A stretch of 37,066 bases of DNA. Source: Sphingomonadales bacterium. Lineage in GTDB: Bacteria; Pseudomonadota; Alphaproteobacteria; Sphingomonadales; Sphingomonadaceae. The stretch covers positions 1 through 37,066 of the forward strand of contig JAFLDB010000019.1 in the NCBI GenBank assembly GCA_017302615.1, written 5' to 3'. The position numbers and the translations under genes were made by a program. Under the pieces are notes generated by a model. The model was not told where the DNA came from. It did not search any database and saw only the letters and a list, made by a program, of their open reading frames with translations. Shown here one piece after another: positions 16,430 through 24,966 of the stretch (positions are counted from its first letter, which is position 1; every line of letters begins with the position of its first letter).

Positions 16430-17776
16430 TCAGTTGCCGTAGTCGATCACCGCGTCGCGGCGAAGGTCGCGCATATAGGCCTGAGCGCGGCGGTTGATCC
16501 GCTCGTCTTCAAGCTGGGTCTGCACTTCCTCGAAGCTGACCGAACCGCCGGCCTTCGGATCGTCGCGGCCGCACAGCATCAGAATGCGCACGCCATCCTC
16601 GATCGATCCGAACGGCGGGGTGCTTTCACCCAGCTGCAGGCCCAGGACCAGGTCCTGGAGCGGGCCAGGCAGGTCGCGGGCCTTGATCGATTCGTTGTTG
16701 ACTACTTCGGCGCCCATCCCGGCGGCAACCTGATCGGCCGCGGCGCAGCCCTTGGCGCTTTTCACCTTGGCGGCAAAGTCCTGCGCCTTGGCCGTGGCCT
16801 GGGCCTCGGTCGTGCCCGGCGGGAACGTGATCGAGATCTGCTTGAGGCTGAGCGTGGCGTCGCGCGGATCGGCGGTCAGCACCTTGCGCTTGTCGATCAG
16901 CAGGATGATCGAAAACCCGCCACGCACTTCGATCGGGCCGACCATCTGGCCGGGCTGGAGCGAAACCACCACCTGGTCCAGTTCCGGCGGCAGCACCCCG
17001 GCGCGGACCCAGCCCAGATCGCCGCCGACCGGCGCGGTCGAGGCTTCGGAGAACTGGCGGGCATAGCCGACGAAGCTGGCACCCTTTTGCAGCTGTTCGA
17101 CAATCCGCATGGCATTGGCCAGCACGGCCTCGCGGTTTTCGCTGTTGGCCGAAAGGAAGATTTCACCGACCCGGTATTCTTCCGAGCCGCGGGCCGATTC
17201 CTGCCGCTTCACGGTTTCGCGCACTTCCTCGTCCGAGACGTTGACGAAGGGCACGACATTGCGGCGCAGCAGGCGCTGCCACGAAAGTTCGCCCTTGATC
17301 TGCCGCTTGAGCGAGGCGGGCGAGGAGCCGATCTTGATCAGATAGGCGTCCAGCGCCTTGGGATCCTGGCCGAAGTTCTGCTGGGCGATCCGGGCATAGC
17401 TCTGGTCCACTTCCTCGTCGGACACTTCCATGTCCTGGGCGCGGGCTTCCTGAATCTGCAAGGTTTCGTCCATCAGGTTGCGCAGCACCTGCTGGCGCAG
17501 TCGGACCAGCTCTTCCGGGCCGATCTTGCCGCCGCTGGCGGCCACGATCAGGGCGACGCGCTGGTCGATATCGGTGCCGGTGATCACTTCACCGTTGATG
17601 ATCACGGTCGCGGTGCGGTGGTTGGGATCGTTCTTGCCGAAGATCGTCGGGTTGCTTGGCAGGTCAAGCGGCCCGGTCGGCCCCTGCTGGGCGAACGAGG
17701 GCATGGCCAGCGAGGCGGCGATCAGCGGGATCAGCGCAAGGCGGGTGGCAGGGCGGATGCGCAAGGGGCGTGTCAC
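16430..17776 (-). CDS. surA: Periplasmic chaperone/peptidyl-prolyl isomerase SurA
   Basis: About 448 residues if started at the GTG at 17774-17776; a TTG at 17792-17794 would add six residues, and neither has a strong ribosome binding site. A signal peptide (TRPLRIRPATRLALIPLIAASLAMPSFA, then Q) leads to the N-terminal chaperone domain (TATVIINGEVITGTDIDQRVALI, LRNLMDETLQIQEA, EVDQSYARIAQQNF). One parvulin (rotamase) domain follows: YRVGEIFLSA, FVGYARQFSEASTAPVGGDLGWV, LQPGQMVGPIEVRGGFSIILL. SurA escorts outer-membrane beta-barrels, including LptD, to the BAM complex, which fits its position directly after lptD. Confidence 0.93.
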   Translation of the reverse strand: MTRPLRIRPATRLALIPLIAASLAMPSFAQQGPTGPLDLPSNPTIFGKNDPNHRTATVIINGEVITGTDIDQRVALIVAASGGKIGPEELVRLRQQVLRNLMDETLQIQEARAQDMEVSDEEVDQSYARIAQQNFGQDPKALDAYLIKIGSSPASLKRQIKGELSWQRLLRRNVVPFVNVSDEEVRETVKRQESARGSEEYRVGEIFLSANSENREAVLANAMRIVEQLQKGASFVGYARQFSEASTAPVGGDLGWVRAGVLPPELDQVVVSLQPGQMVGPIEVRGGFSIILLIDKRKVLTADPRDATLSLKQISITFPPGTTEAQATAKAQDFAAKVKSAKGCAAADQVAAGMGAEVVNNESIKARDLPGPLQDLVLGLQLGESTPPFGSIEDGVRILMLCGRDDPKAGGSVSFEEVQTQLEDERINRRAQAYMRDLRRDAVIDYGN

Positions 17777-17899
17777 CTTCAGTTCAATTCCCAATGACGG
17801 CCCGAAAACGCCGGGCCGGACTTGCCGGAGCCAATGCCGCGCGGCGGCTTAACCTTGGCTGAGCAGGGCGGATAGCGGGTTTGCCGGGCAAAGCCAATC

Positions 17900-20182
17900 T
17901 TAGAACCCAAGGTTCTTCACCGCGATGTGGATCTGGAAGGTGTTGCCCTGTCGCGCATCGCCGGTGGCCACGAAATCGCGCCGCCAGGTGAAATCGAGCT
18001 CGATGCAATCGTCCTCGTAGGCAATCCCCAGGCGGGTGCGGATCGGCTGGAAGCCATCAACCCCGACCAGGGTGGGATCATCGCTGACGCCGGTCAGGTC
18101 GAACACGCCGGATCCGAACACCGACCAGTGCCGGGCAAAGGAAATCCGCCCGGCAATGCGCAGTTCCTCGCGGTCCTTCAGATCCTCGATCCCGCCGCCG
18201 ACATCGCGGTTGAGCCGCAGGTAACCGACTTCGACATAGGTGCTCTGCGTTCCCAGCGCGGCGTCGAATTCGTTGCGGCGGACCGAGAAATCGTCCTTGT
18301 CGAGCCGGAAGCGGTGGGTGACCTTGACCACGTCCTTGAAGCGCACTTCGGTGCGCCCGACGATGTCGCTGGTCCGTTCCGACAGGCCGGTCCCGTCCGG
18401 CAGCAGGGTCGGGCGGCTGGACAGGCGATAGGATTGCCCGATCGTGGTGTTGATCCGCAGCCCCGGCCGCTCGAACTGCCAGTCGATCCCGTAGGTGAAG
18501 CGGACCCCGTCCTCGATCCGGTCATAGCCGGGGAAACGGTTGAGCGCGAAGAGGTTGGAATCTTCAAGGTCGATCGCCCGGGCATCCTCGTTCGGTACTT
18601 CGAGGTTGCGCAGGGTGGGCGAGGCGACGATCTGGAAGCGCGGGGTCAGGACCTGGTTCCCGCCCAGGAATTCACCCACCAGCGGCCACTTCAGATCGAC
18701 CGCGACCGCGCCCAGCCCCCGGGTCTGCCAGCCGGGATTGCCGCGATAGCTGGCAGTCGCGGTCAGCGCGTTCTCGTCCGAATGATAGATATCGCCGCGG
18801 GCCAGCGCGGTAACCGTCACTTCCTGGCCCCATGGGGTCAGGCGGCGCAGGTCCCACTGGGCGCTGGCAAAGGCGCGCTGGGTGTCCTGCCCGGCGGTGC
18901 GGCTGATTGCCAGAGTGTTGAACTGCAATTGCACGCGCCCGCCCAGCAGCGGATCGGTCAGGCGGCGGCGATAGTCGATCTCGGGAATGGCGAACGGCAC
19001 CTGGCCCTGGGCATCGCCGACCCGCAGCGTCTGGGTGGCCCAGCCGGAAATCGAGAAATAGCTGTCGGCATCGATCCGTTCCAGCTGTGCGGTGGAGCGC
19101 AGCCGGTCGTCCCGGCTGATGTCATATCGGCGCAGGAAGGTGCGGTCCGAAGCCAGCCGGCCCGAGAAAGTCAGTCCCCAGTTGGGCGAGAACTGGTAGC
19201 GGCCGTTGGCATAAAGATAGCCGCGGAAGTCCGACTGGCTGGCCGCCAGCGGCCCGCCGATCGGAATGCGCGAGGAGCGGGTGAGGTAGCCGGTGACCTG
19301 GAACGAGCCCTGGCTGGTCAGTTGCCGGTACTGCGCCGAAACCATCGGCAGCGCCTCGGTAAAGACATAGCCGGTGACCGACAGGTCGCGGTTGTCGGAC
19401 AGGCGCTGATACCAGCTTTGCGAAAACTGGACGCCGTTGGAGGCGGAGAGCTGCACGTCCGGGATCAGCAGGCCGTTGATCGGCCGGCCGTCGGTGGCGA
19501 GCGTCAGCGCCGGCAGCGGCATAAGCCTGAGGCCGAAGATTTCCGCCCGCGCGCCTTCGAAGCGCAGCGTCTTCTTGTCCGGATCGAAAATCACCCGGCG
19601 GGCGGTGATTCGCCAGCTGGGCTTGCGCGGGCAGCCCTGATCGTCCTCCACCGCGCAGGTGCTGTAGGCGGCATTGTGCAGCAGGACCTTGCCGTCCTCC
19701 AGCCGTTCGCCCTTGTTGGCCGCCAGCCGCCCGCCCTCCCGCAGGGCCAGCAGCATGTTGTCCATCGCCCCGGCCTTGAGCTCGTCGGTCAGCTCGATGC
19801 TGTCGGTGAACAACTGGTTCCCGTCGGCATCGACCAGGCGGATATTGCCGGTGGCGATGATCTTGCCGGTCTTGCGGTCCCAGCTCAGCTGGTCGGCGCG
19901 GACCGACTGGTCGCCCCGGCGCAGCACGACATTGCCGAACACGGAGACCGTTTCGGTGTTGTCGTCATAGCTGGCACCATCGGCCTCGAACTGGATCTGC
20001 TCGCTGTCGGTCGTGGCCGAATCGGCAGGCAGCGGTGCGGCTTCCTGCGGGGCATCGGCCTCTTGCGCCTGGGCGGCCAGCGGGCAGCCGAGCATGGCCA
20101 GAGCCAGCGCGGCGGCACCGGTGCGCAGGGGGCGCGGGCATAGCAGGGCAGGCGGCAAATCGGGCCGCGCGGGCAGGAGCAT
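17900..20182 (-). CDS. lptD: LPS-assembly outer-membrane protein LptD
   Basis: The product is 760 residues from the ATG at 20182, preceded by a purine-rich stretch. The signal peptide ends near AQAQE (about 38-41). The N-terminal OstA/LptA-like beta-jellyroll follows (EQIQFEADGASYDDNTETVSVFGNVVLRRGDQSVRAD, then SWDRKTGKIIATGNIRLVD). The C-terminal half is the large beta-barrel, rich in alternating hydrophobic/aromatic strands, ending IHIAVKNLGF with the terminal Phe recognised by the BAM machinery. With LptE it inserts lipopolysaccharide or related lipid into the outer leaflet. The frame is open further upstream to 20278, but that part has no signal-peptide character. First gene of the surA-pdxA-rsmA operon and divergent from pepA by 98 bases. 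Confidence 0.94.
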   Translation of the reverse strand: MLLPARPDLPPALLCPRPLRTGAAALALAMLGCPLAAQAQEADAPQEAAPLPADSATTDSEQIQFEADGASYDDNTETVSVFGNVVLRRGDQSVRADQLSWDRKTGKIIATGNIRLVDADGNQLFTDSIELTDELKAGAMDNMLLALREGGRLAANKGERLEDGKVLLHNAAYSTCAVEDDQGCPRKPSWRITARRVIFDPDKKTLRFEGARAEIFGLRLMPLPALTLATDGRPINGLLIPDVQLSASNGVQFSQSWYQRLSDNRDLSVTGYVFTEALPMVSAQYRQLTSQGSFQVTGYLTRSSRIPIGGPLAASQSDFRGYLYANGRYQFSPNWGLTFSGRLASDRTFLRRYDISRDDRLRSTAQLERIDADSYFSISGWATQTLRVGDAQGQVPFAIPEIDYRRRLTDPLLGGRVQLQFNTLAISRTAGQDTQRAFASAQWDLRRLTPWGQEVTVTALARGDIYHSDENALTATASYRGNPGWQTRGLGAVAVDLKWPLVGEFLGGNQVLTPRFQIVASPTLRNLEVPNEDARAIDLEDSNLFALNRFPGYDRIEDGVRFTYGIDWQFERPGLRINTTIGQSYRLSSRPTLLPDGTGLSERTSDIVGRTEVRFKDVVKVTHRFRLDKDDFSVRRNEFDAALGTQSTYVEVGYLRLNRDVGGGIEDLKDREELRIAGRISFARHWSVFGSGVFDLTGVSDDPTLVGVDGFQPIRTRLGIAYEDDCIELDFTWRRDFVATGDARQGNTFQIHIAVKNLGF

Positions 20183-20280
20183 GGCTTGCCTATCGCACCG
20201 CCCGCGCCTAACTGCAATCCATGCCATCCACTGGCGGCCACGCCTTTCCGCTGGCCCTGTCTTTCGCCCTGGGAGCAACC

Positions 20281-21744
20281 ATGCAGATCGAATTCGTTAC
20301 CGGCCCCGTTTCCGCCAATACCAGCCCCGTCGCCCATGTGGTCGATCAGGAGGCGCTGCCTGCCGGGCTGGAGCCGGTCGTGGCCGAAGGCGCCAAGGCC
20401 AGTCGCTTTGCCGGCAAGGCCGGGCAATTGCATGAGGCCTTCGTCAGCCGCGATGGCGCGGTGGTGCGCGTGGCCCTGGCCGGAGCGGGAGAGCCGGGAT
20501 CGAAGGACCGCTCTGCCGCGCTGGAGCGTGCCGGGGCGGCGATCACTGCCAAGTATCTGGCCTCGGGCGAAGCCGCGCTGACCATCGACCTTACCGGGAC
20601 CAGGCTTACGGCAGGCGAAGTCGCCTCGGTCCTGCTCGGCGCGCGGCTGCGCGGCTGGCGTTATGACAATTACCGCACCCGCCTGCCGGAAGAGCAGAAG
20701 CCCAGCCTCAAGACCATCCGCGTCGCCGGCGCGCCCGAAGGCGCCGAAGCGGCCTGGGCAGTGGAAGCGGCGCTGGCCGAAGGGATCGAATTTACCCGCG
20801 AATTGGTGACCGAACCGGCCAACGTGATCTACCCCGCCACTTTCGTCGAGCGCGCGCACCAGCGGCTGGACGGTACCGGCGTGCGGATCCGCGTGCTCGA
20901 CCGGGACGAGATGGCCGCGCTTGGCATGGGCGCGCTGCTTGGCGTGGCGCAGGGTTCGGTGCGCGAGCCCAAGCTGCTGGTGATGGAATGGAACGGCGGC
21001 GCTGCCGGTGAAAAGCCGACCGCCTTTGTTGGCAAAGGCGTGACCTTCGACACCGGCGGCATCAGCCTGAAGCCGCCGGCCGGTATGGAAGACATGAAGT
21101 GGGACATGGGCGGGGCCGGCGCGGTTGCGGGCGCGATGCTCGCCCTCGCCAAGCGCAAGGCCAAGGCCAACGTGGTCGGCGTCTGCGGGCTGGTCGAGAA
21201 CATGCCCGATGGCAATGCCCAGCGCCCGGGCGACGTGGTCACCACCATGTCGGGCCAGACCGTGGAAGTGATCAACACCGATGCCGAAGGGCGGCTGGTG
21301 CTGTGCGATGCGATCACCTGGACCCAGAAGGAATTCAGCCCCGCCGCGGTGATCGACCTCGCCACCCTGACCGGCGCAATGATCATCTCGCTCGGCCACG
21401 AATACGGCGGGATCTTCTCGAACGACGACGACCTGGCCAACAAGCTGCTCGCCGCCGGCAACGCCTCTGGCGACAAGCTGTGGCGCCAGCCGATGGGCCC
21501 GGCCTATGACAAGCTGATCGACTCGCCCATCGCCGACATGAAGAACGTCGGCCCGCGCGAAGGCGGCTCGATCACTGCCGCGCAGTTCATCCAGCGCTAT
21601 GTCGAAAAGGGCACGCCCTGGGCGCACCTCGACATCGCCGGGATGGTCTGGGCCAGCAAGCCCGGCCAGACCTGGGACAAGGGCGCGACCGGCTTTGGTG
21701 TGCGGGTGCTGGACCGTTTCGTGCGGGACAATCTCGAGGGGTAA
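20281..21744 (+). CDS. pepA: Leucyl aminopeptidase (cytosol aminopeptidase, M17)
   Basis: A 487-residue M17 peptidase. The two-metal site is complete: VGKGVTFDTGG gives Lys252 and Asp257, MKWDMGGAG gives Asp275, and NTDAEGRL gives Asp334 and Glu336, with catalytic Lys264 and Arg338 nearby. It forms a cytoplasmic hexamer that removes N-terminal residues, especially Leu; in E. coli PepA also acts as a DNA-binding protein. The ATG at 20281 follows GGGAG. A more distal ATG at 20221 exists but adds unconserved residues. The stop shares bases with the holC start (TAATG), so the two form an operon, a pairing common in proteobacteria. Confidence 0.95.
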   Translation: MQIEFVTGPVSANTSPVAHVVDQEALPAGLEPVVAEGAKASRFAGKAGQLHEAFVSRDGAVVRVALAGAGEPGSKDRSAALERAGAAITAKYLASGEAALTIDLTGTRLTAGEVASVLLGARLRGWRYDNYRTRLPEEQKPSLKTIRVAGAPEGAEAAWAVEAALAEGIEFTRELVTEPANVIYPATFVERAHQRLDGTGVRIRVLDRDEMAALGMGALLGVAQGSVREPKLLVMEWNGGAAGEKPTAFVGKGVTFDTGGISLKPPAGMEDMKWDMGGAGAVAGAMLALAKRKAKANVVGVCGLVENMPDGNAQRPGDVVTTMSGQTVEVINTDAEGRLVLCDAITWTQKEFSPAAVIDLATLTGAMIISLGHEYGGIFSNDDDLANKLLAAGNASGDKLWRQPMGPAYDKLIDSPIADMKNVGPREGGSITAAQFIQRYVEKGTPWAHLDIAGMVWASKPGQTWDKGATGFGVRVLDRFVRDNLEG

Positions 21745-22178
21745 TGCGGGTCGATTTCTACCAGCTGAGCCAGACCCCGGTCGAAGGCGCCTTGCCGCAA
21801 CTGGCGGCCAAGATGCTTGAGGCCGGGGCGCGGGTGCTGGTGGTTTCGGCCGACAGCGCCCAGCGCGCCCGGATCAGCGACGCGCTGTGGGCCGCGCGCC
21901 AGCATTTCCTGGCCCATGCCCCGGCGGGCGGGCCGCATGATGCGCGCCAGCCGATCCTGCTGGCAGACAGCCTGGAGGCCTCCAACGGCGCAACTTACCT
22001 GGCCCTGGCCGATGGCCACTGGCGCGAAGGGGCCGAGGCGTTCGAGCGGGTGTTCCTGCTGTTCGATGGCTTCACTATCGACGATGCCCGTGCCACCTGG
22101 CGGCGGCTGGGCGAGCGCGAGGGGATGGAGCGCAATTACTGGCGGCAGGAAGATGGCCGCTGGACCAAGGCGGGCTGA
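21744..22178 (+). CDS. holC: DNA polymerase III chi subunit
   Basis: A 144-residue HolC. It begins [41 protein letters not shown], the standard start of the chi family. Matching blocks are [45 protein letters not shown] and [13 protein letters not shown]. Chi links the clamp loader to single-stranded DNA-binding protein. It overlaps the pepA stop by one base (TAATG), typical of the pepA-holC pair. No clear terminator follows before ndk. Confidence 0.92.
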   Translation: MRVDFYQLSQTPVEGALPQLAAKMLEAGARVLVVSADSAQRARISDALWAARQHFLAHAPAGGPHDARQPILLADSLEASNGATYLALADGHWREGAEAFERVFLLFDGFTIDDARATWRRLGEREGMERNYWRQEDGRWTKAG

Positions 22179-22261
22179 ATCGCAGCACCTTGCCCCGCCG
22201 CGCAATCCCCGCTAGGGGCGCGGCCAATCCCCAAAACCATACCATCGCAAGGACGAATATC

Positions 22262-22684
22262 ATGGCGGTTACCCGCACCTTTTCGATCATCAAGCCCGAT
22301 GCCACCCGCCGCAACCTGACCGGCGCGGTCACCAAGATGCTGGAAGAAGCCGGCCTGCGCGTCGTTGCCTCGAAGCGCATCCACATGACCCGCGAGCAGG
22401 CCGAAGGCTTCTACGCGGTCCACAAGGAACGCCCCTTCTTCGGCGAACTGTGCGATTTCATGATGAGCGAGCCGGTTGTCGTCCAGGTGCTTGAAGGCGA
22501 AGACGCCGTGACCCGCAACCGCGACATCATGGGCGCCACCAACCCGGCCGATGCCGCCGAAGGCACCATCCGCAAGACCTATGCCCTGTCGATCGGTGAA
22601 AACACCGTCCACGGTTCGGACTCGGAAGAAAACGCTGCGATCGAAATCGCGTTCTTCTTCAAGCCGGAAGAAATCGTCGGCTAA
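22262..22684 (+). CDS. ndk: Nucleoside diphosphate kinase
   Basis: A 140-residue Ndk of standard length. It starts [23 protein letters not shown] and contains the active-site motif NTVHGSDS with the phosphorylated His117. It balances nucleoside triphosphate pools by a ping-pong phosphotransfer. The ATG follows AAGGAC; an earlier in-frame possibility at 22190 lacks family sequence. It is followed by a strong intrinsic terminator at 22707-22737, so it is probably transcribed alone or as the end of pepA-holC-ndk. Confidence 0.97.
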   Translation: MAVTRTFSIIKPDATRRNLTGAVTKMLEEAGLRVVASKRIHMTREQAEGFYAVHKERPFFGELCDFMMSEPVVVQVLEGEDAVTRNRDIMGATNPADAAEGTIRKTYALSIGENTVHGSDSEENAAIEIAFFFKPEEIVG

Positions 22685-22706
22685 ACAGCGGTTTGGCTGA
22701 GCGAAG

Positions 22707-22737
22707 GGGCCGCCGGAGCGATCCGGCGGCCCTTTTT
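22707..22737 (+). terminator. Intrinsic terminator after ndk
   Basis: An 11-bp G/C-rich stem, GGGCCGCCGGA and TCCGGCGGCCC with a GCGA loop, is followed directly by TTTTT. It lies 22 bases after the ndk stop. Confidence 0.92.
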
Positions 22738-22823
22738 GTTGGGCGTTTTGATTCCGCGCAAGGCGGCGGGCAGGGCAGGCTGCAACTATCCATCGCAACC
22801 TGATGAGGACGAGAGGAGTTTCA

Positions 22824-23075
22824 ATGTCCAATACCCCGCACGAGCTGGCCGCCGAGTTTCCCAACGACCACGCCCTGCTGCACGACCTCAAGATGAACAA
22901 CGCCCATTATGTGACTCTGGCTGACCGCTATCACGAAGTGAACGGCGAGATTCACCGGATCGAGGCGGAAATCGAAACCCCGTCCGACGAATACACCGAA
23001 ACGCTCAAGAAAAAGCGCCTCGCCCTGCTGGACGAGATCGCCGCGATCATCGCCAAGGCCAAGGCGGACGCCTGA
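22824..23075 (+). CDS. DUF465 (YdcH-like) small coiled-coil protein
   Basis: The product is 83 residues, starting at an ATG preceded by GAGAGGAG. The helical sequence HALLHDLKMNNAHYVTLADRYHEVNGEIHRIEAE followed by LKKKRLALLDEIAAII is the DUF465/YdcH pattern. These are short, highly charged helical hairpin proteins of unknown function, widespread in proteobacteria. It is monocistronic by appearance, bounded by terminators on both sides. Confidence 0.85.
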   Translation: MSNTPHELAAEFPNDHALLHDLKMNNAHYVTLADRYHEVNGEIHRIEAEIETPSDEYTETLKKKRLALLDEIAAIIAKAKADA

Positions 23076-23097
23076 TCCGGCAATTGCTGCGTAACGG

Positions 23098-23132
23098 GGG
23101 CCACCGGCGCGATCCGGTGGCCCTTTCGTTTT
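23098..23132 (+). terminator. Intrinsic terminator after the DUF465 gene
   Basis: A 10-bp stem, GGGCCACCGG and CCGGTGGCCC with a CGCGAT loop, is followed by TTTCGTTTT. It is very similar in design to the ndk terminator 390 bases upstream. Confidence 0.9.
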
Positions 23133-23174
23133 GCCGATCCCGCGCCTATCTGACTTTCAGAAGGAGAGCACCAC

Positions 23175-23420
23175 ATGAAAGGCATGGGCGGCGAGGGCGA
23201 GGATTGCCCGTTCAGCTTCAATTTCGATCCGAAGACCTTCAAGGTCGGCGATACGGTCAGCTACCGGGTCAGCACCATGGAGGACTGGCCGTTCGTTGGC
23301 ACCCTGCTGGAAGTGCATGACGATTACGTGGTAATCAGCCCCGGCCCGACCGAACCCGATGCGCGCTATAAAGGTACGCGTGAGGAACGGCCGATGGTGG
23401 ACGGCAGCGAGATCGGCTGA
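23175..23420 (+). CDS. Small conserved-type protein, unknown function
   Basis: The product is 81 residues: MKGMGGEGEDCPFSFNFDPKTFKVGDTVSYRVSTMEDWPF, continuing VGTLLEVHDDYVVISPGPTEPD. The pattern of a beta-rich, soluble domain with KVGDTVSYR...VGTLLEVHDDYVVI suggests a small barrel-like fold, but no family is recognised with certainty. A strong ribosome binding site (AAGGAGAG) precedes the ATG. It follows the DUF465 terminator and so has its own promoter, probably in 23133-23160. Confidence 0.75.
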   Translation: MKGMGGEGEDCPFSFNFDPKTFKVGDTVSYRVSTMEDWPFVGTLLEVHDDYVVISPGPTEPDARYKGTREERPMVDGSEIG

Positions 23421-23438
23421 TCCTGCCATTGCCTGCTT

Positions 23439-23523
23439 CGTCACCCTGGCTTGACCTGGGGTCCAGCTTCGCAGCGCAGCGCCGGAACTCGCAGCGGGAC
23501 CCCGGATCAAGTCCGGGGTGACG
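23439..23523. repeat. REP-like inverted-repeat element
   Basis: The arms CGTCACCCTGG...GGGGTCC (23439-23464) and GGACCCCGG...GGGGTGACG (23497-23523) are near-perfect reverse complements, enclosing a G/C-rich centre. The motif GTCACCCCGG-CTTGATCCGGGG belongs to a dispersed palindrome family frequent between genes in alphaproteobacteria. It lies between the 23175 gene and the low-GC lipoprotein gene. Confidence 0.8.
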
Positions 23524-23620
23524 GCTTGGGGATTTGGCTGGTTCGGTCGAATTTCCGCTGCTTGCAGACTGTCCGGACACGACAACATTGCGGACGTCGG
23601 CGATGGTGGTAGCTTAAGGC

Positions 23621-23917
23621 ATGCACTGGACAAGATGGATAGTTGTTGCTGCATTTGCGATGCTCGCTGGATCCTGCGGCAAACGACCAGTCAGTGACAC
23701 GGCTGATGTTAACCCGCTTGCCATTTCGGAAGAGTACGTCCGCAAACATCATCCTGAAGCTTTGCCAAGGCCAGAGCACCGCAGGTGGCACATAGAAGAT
23801 CATGGAGATATCTGGACAGTCGAGCTTGTTTCGCAGGAATCGGCTACCGGCGGCGGTATTTCGATGGGCATCAGGAAGAAAGATGGAGCTGTAATCGGCT
23901 CTGAGTTGACCCAGTAA
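23621..23917 (+). CDS. Putative lipoprotein with an NTF2-like immunity-type domain
   Basis: The product is 98 residues. The signal sequence ends in the lipobox AGSC, with Cys19 as the likely lipidated residue. The mature part (YVRKHHPEALPRPEHRRWHIEDHGDIWTVEL, then GGGISMGIRKKDGAVI) resembles the NTF2-fold immunity-protein pattern, in which a GDxW motif precedes a GG stretch and a K.dG.V ending. The gene is visibly richer in A and T than its neighbours and sits alone after a REP-like element, which suggests horizontal acquisition. No toxin gene is adjacent. It could be an orphan immunity protein or an unrelated small lipoprotein. An AAGG precedes the ATG. Confidence 0.65.
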   Translation: MHWTRWIVVAAFAMLAGSCGKRPVSDTADVNPLAISEEYVRKHHPEALPRPEHRRWHIEDHGDIWTVELVSQESATGGGISMGIRKKDGAVIGSELTQ

Positions 23918-24012
23918 AGACCGTCCGCTTCCCCTGACATTTCTGCCGTTCAGCGCTCCAGATCACGTCGTCAAAAGCAGACGTTCGCTCGGACTGAACC
24001 CGCCAGCGCCGC

Positions 24013-24966
24013 CTAAAATCCGTCCGCCGCGTCCATCAGCGCGGTCAGCTTCTTCGGCGCCACGCTGCGCCAGCTGCGGGCCAGCCAGTCGGCCACGCCG
24101 TCCCAGTCGGTATCGCCCAGGTCCAGCCGCATGGCGATCCAGCCGTCGCCGAAATAGGCCGGGCGGTAATAGCGGTCGGGGTCGTTCTCGATCAGTTGGG
24201 CCTGTTCTTCCGGGCCGCTGATCTTGACCAGCAGGGCAGTGCGCCCGTCGCCGTGGTGGTCCAGCGCCACCCAGGCGAATTTCTTGCCCTTGATGATCCC
24301 GAAGCAGGGCATGCCGTGACTGAGCGTTTCCTCCGCCTCGGGCAGGGCCATGGCGCGGATGCGGACCTGATCGGCCAGCCATGCGGGCGAGGTCTCACGC
24401 GTGACGAGGTCCGCCAGGCAGCGCGAATAGAGCTGGTGTTCGGCAATCAGCACCCGCGCGGCGAGGGTGTCGGCCGTATCGCCCGGCACGATCGCCACCG
24501 GGGTCTGGCCCAGCACCGGCCCGTCATCCAGTTCGGCAGTGACGAGGTGGACGGTGCAGCCGCCGTGGCTGTCGCCCGCTTCCAGCGCGCGGTCGTGGGT
24601 GTGGAGGCCCTTGTACTTGGGCAGCAGGCTGGGGTGGATGTTGACCATCCGGCCGTCCCAGCCGCTGACGAATTCCGGGGTGAGGATCCGCATGTATCCG
24701 GCCAACGCGACATATTGCGCGCCGCTCGCGCGGATTGCCGCGTCCATCGCCATGTCGTGATCGAGCCGCGCCATGCCCTTGTGCGGCAGGGCGAAGGTTT
24801 TCACGCCCTCGGCCTCGGCCAGTTTCAGCCCGCCGGCCTCCGGGTTGTTCGATCCGACCAGCACGATCTCGTACGGGCAATCCGCCGCGCGGGAGGCATA
24901 GAGCAGCGCCGCCATATTGGTGCCGCTGCCCGAAATCAGCACGGCGACCTTCGCGCGGTCAGGCAA
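24013..24966 (-). CDS. purN: Phosphoribosylglycinamide formyltransferase fused to a YjbR/MmcQ-like domain
   Basis: The product is 317 residues against about 190-215 for ordinary PurN. Residues 1-190 are complete Pur[14 protein letters not shown], the catalytic [16 protein letters not shown] (Asn109, His111) and [10 protein letters not shown] (Asp147). It formylates GAR with 10-formyl-THF in purine synthesis. From about 197 a second domain begins: [38 protein letters not shown], then [18 protein letters not shown]. This matches the YjbR/MmcQ (CyaY-like fold) family. No frameshift or stop separates them, so it is read as a real fusion. The ATG overlaps the purM stop by 8 bases. Confidence 0.92.
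   Translation of the reverse strand: MPDRAKVAVLISGSGTNMAALLYASRAADCPYEIVLVGSNNPEAGGLKLAEAEGVKTFALPHKGMARLDHDMAMDAAIRASGAQYVALAGYMRILTPEFVSGWDGRMVNIHPSLLPKYKGLHTHDRALEAGDSHGGCTVHLVTAELDDGPVLGQTPVAIVPGDTADTLAARVLIAEHQLYSRCLADLVTRETSPAWLADQVRIRAMALPEAEETLSHGMPCFGIIKGKKFAWVALDHHGDGRTALLVKISGPEEQAQLIENDPDRYYRPAYFGDGWIAMRLDLGDTDWDGVADWLARSWRSVAPKKLTALMDAADGF

Noticed and set aside
17927..20143. Long plus-strand frame opposite lptD
   Set aside because: It is a codon-bias shadow of lptD. The lptD frame has a signal peptide, an OstA domain and a terminal Phe barrel strand.
20090..20182. Possible lipobox (LALAMLGC) in the LptD signal sequence
   Set aside because: LptD is an integral barrel protein. 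A later Ala-Gln-Ala signal peptidase I site fits better, and the Cys lies inside the hydrophobic core.
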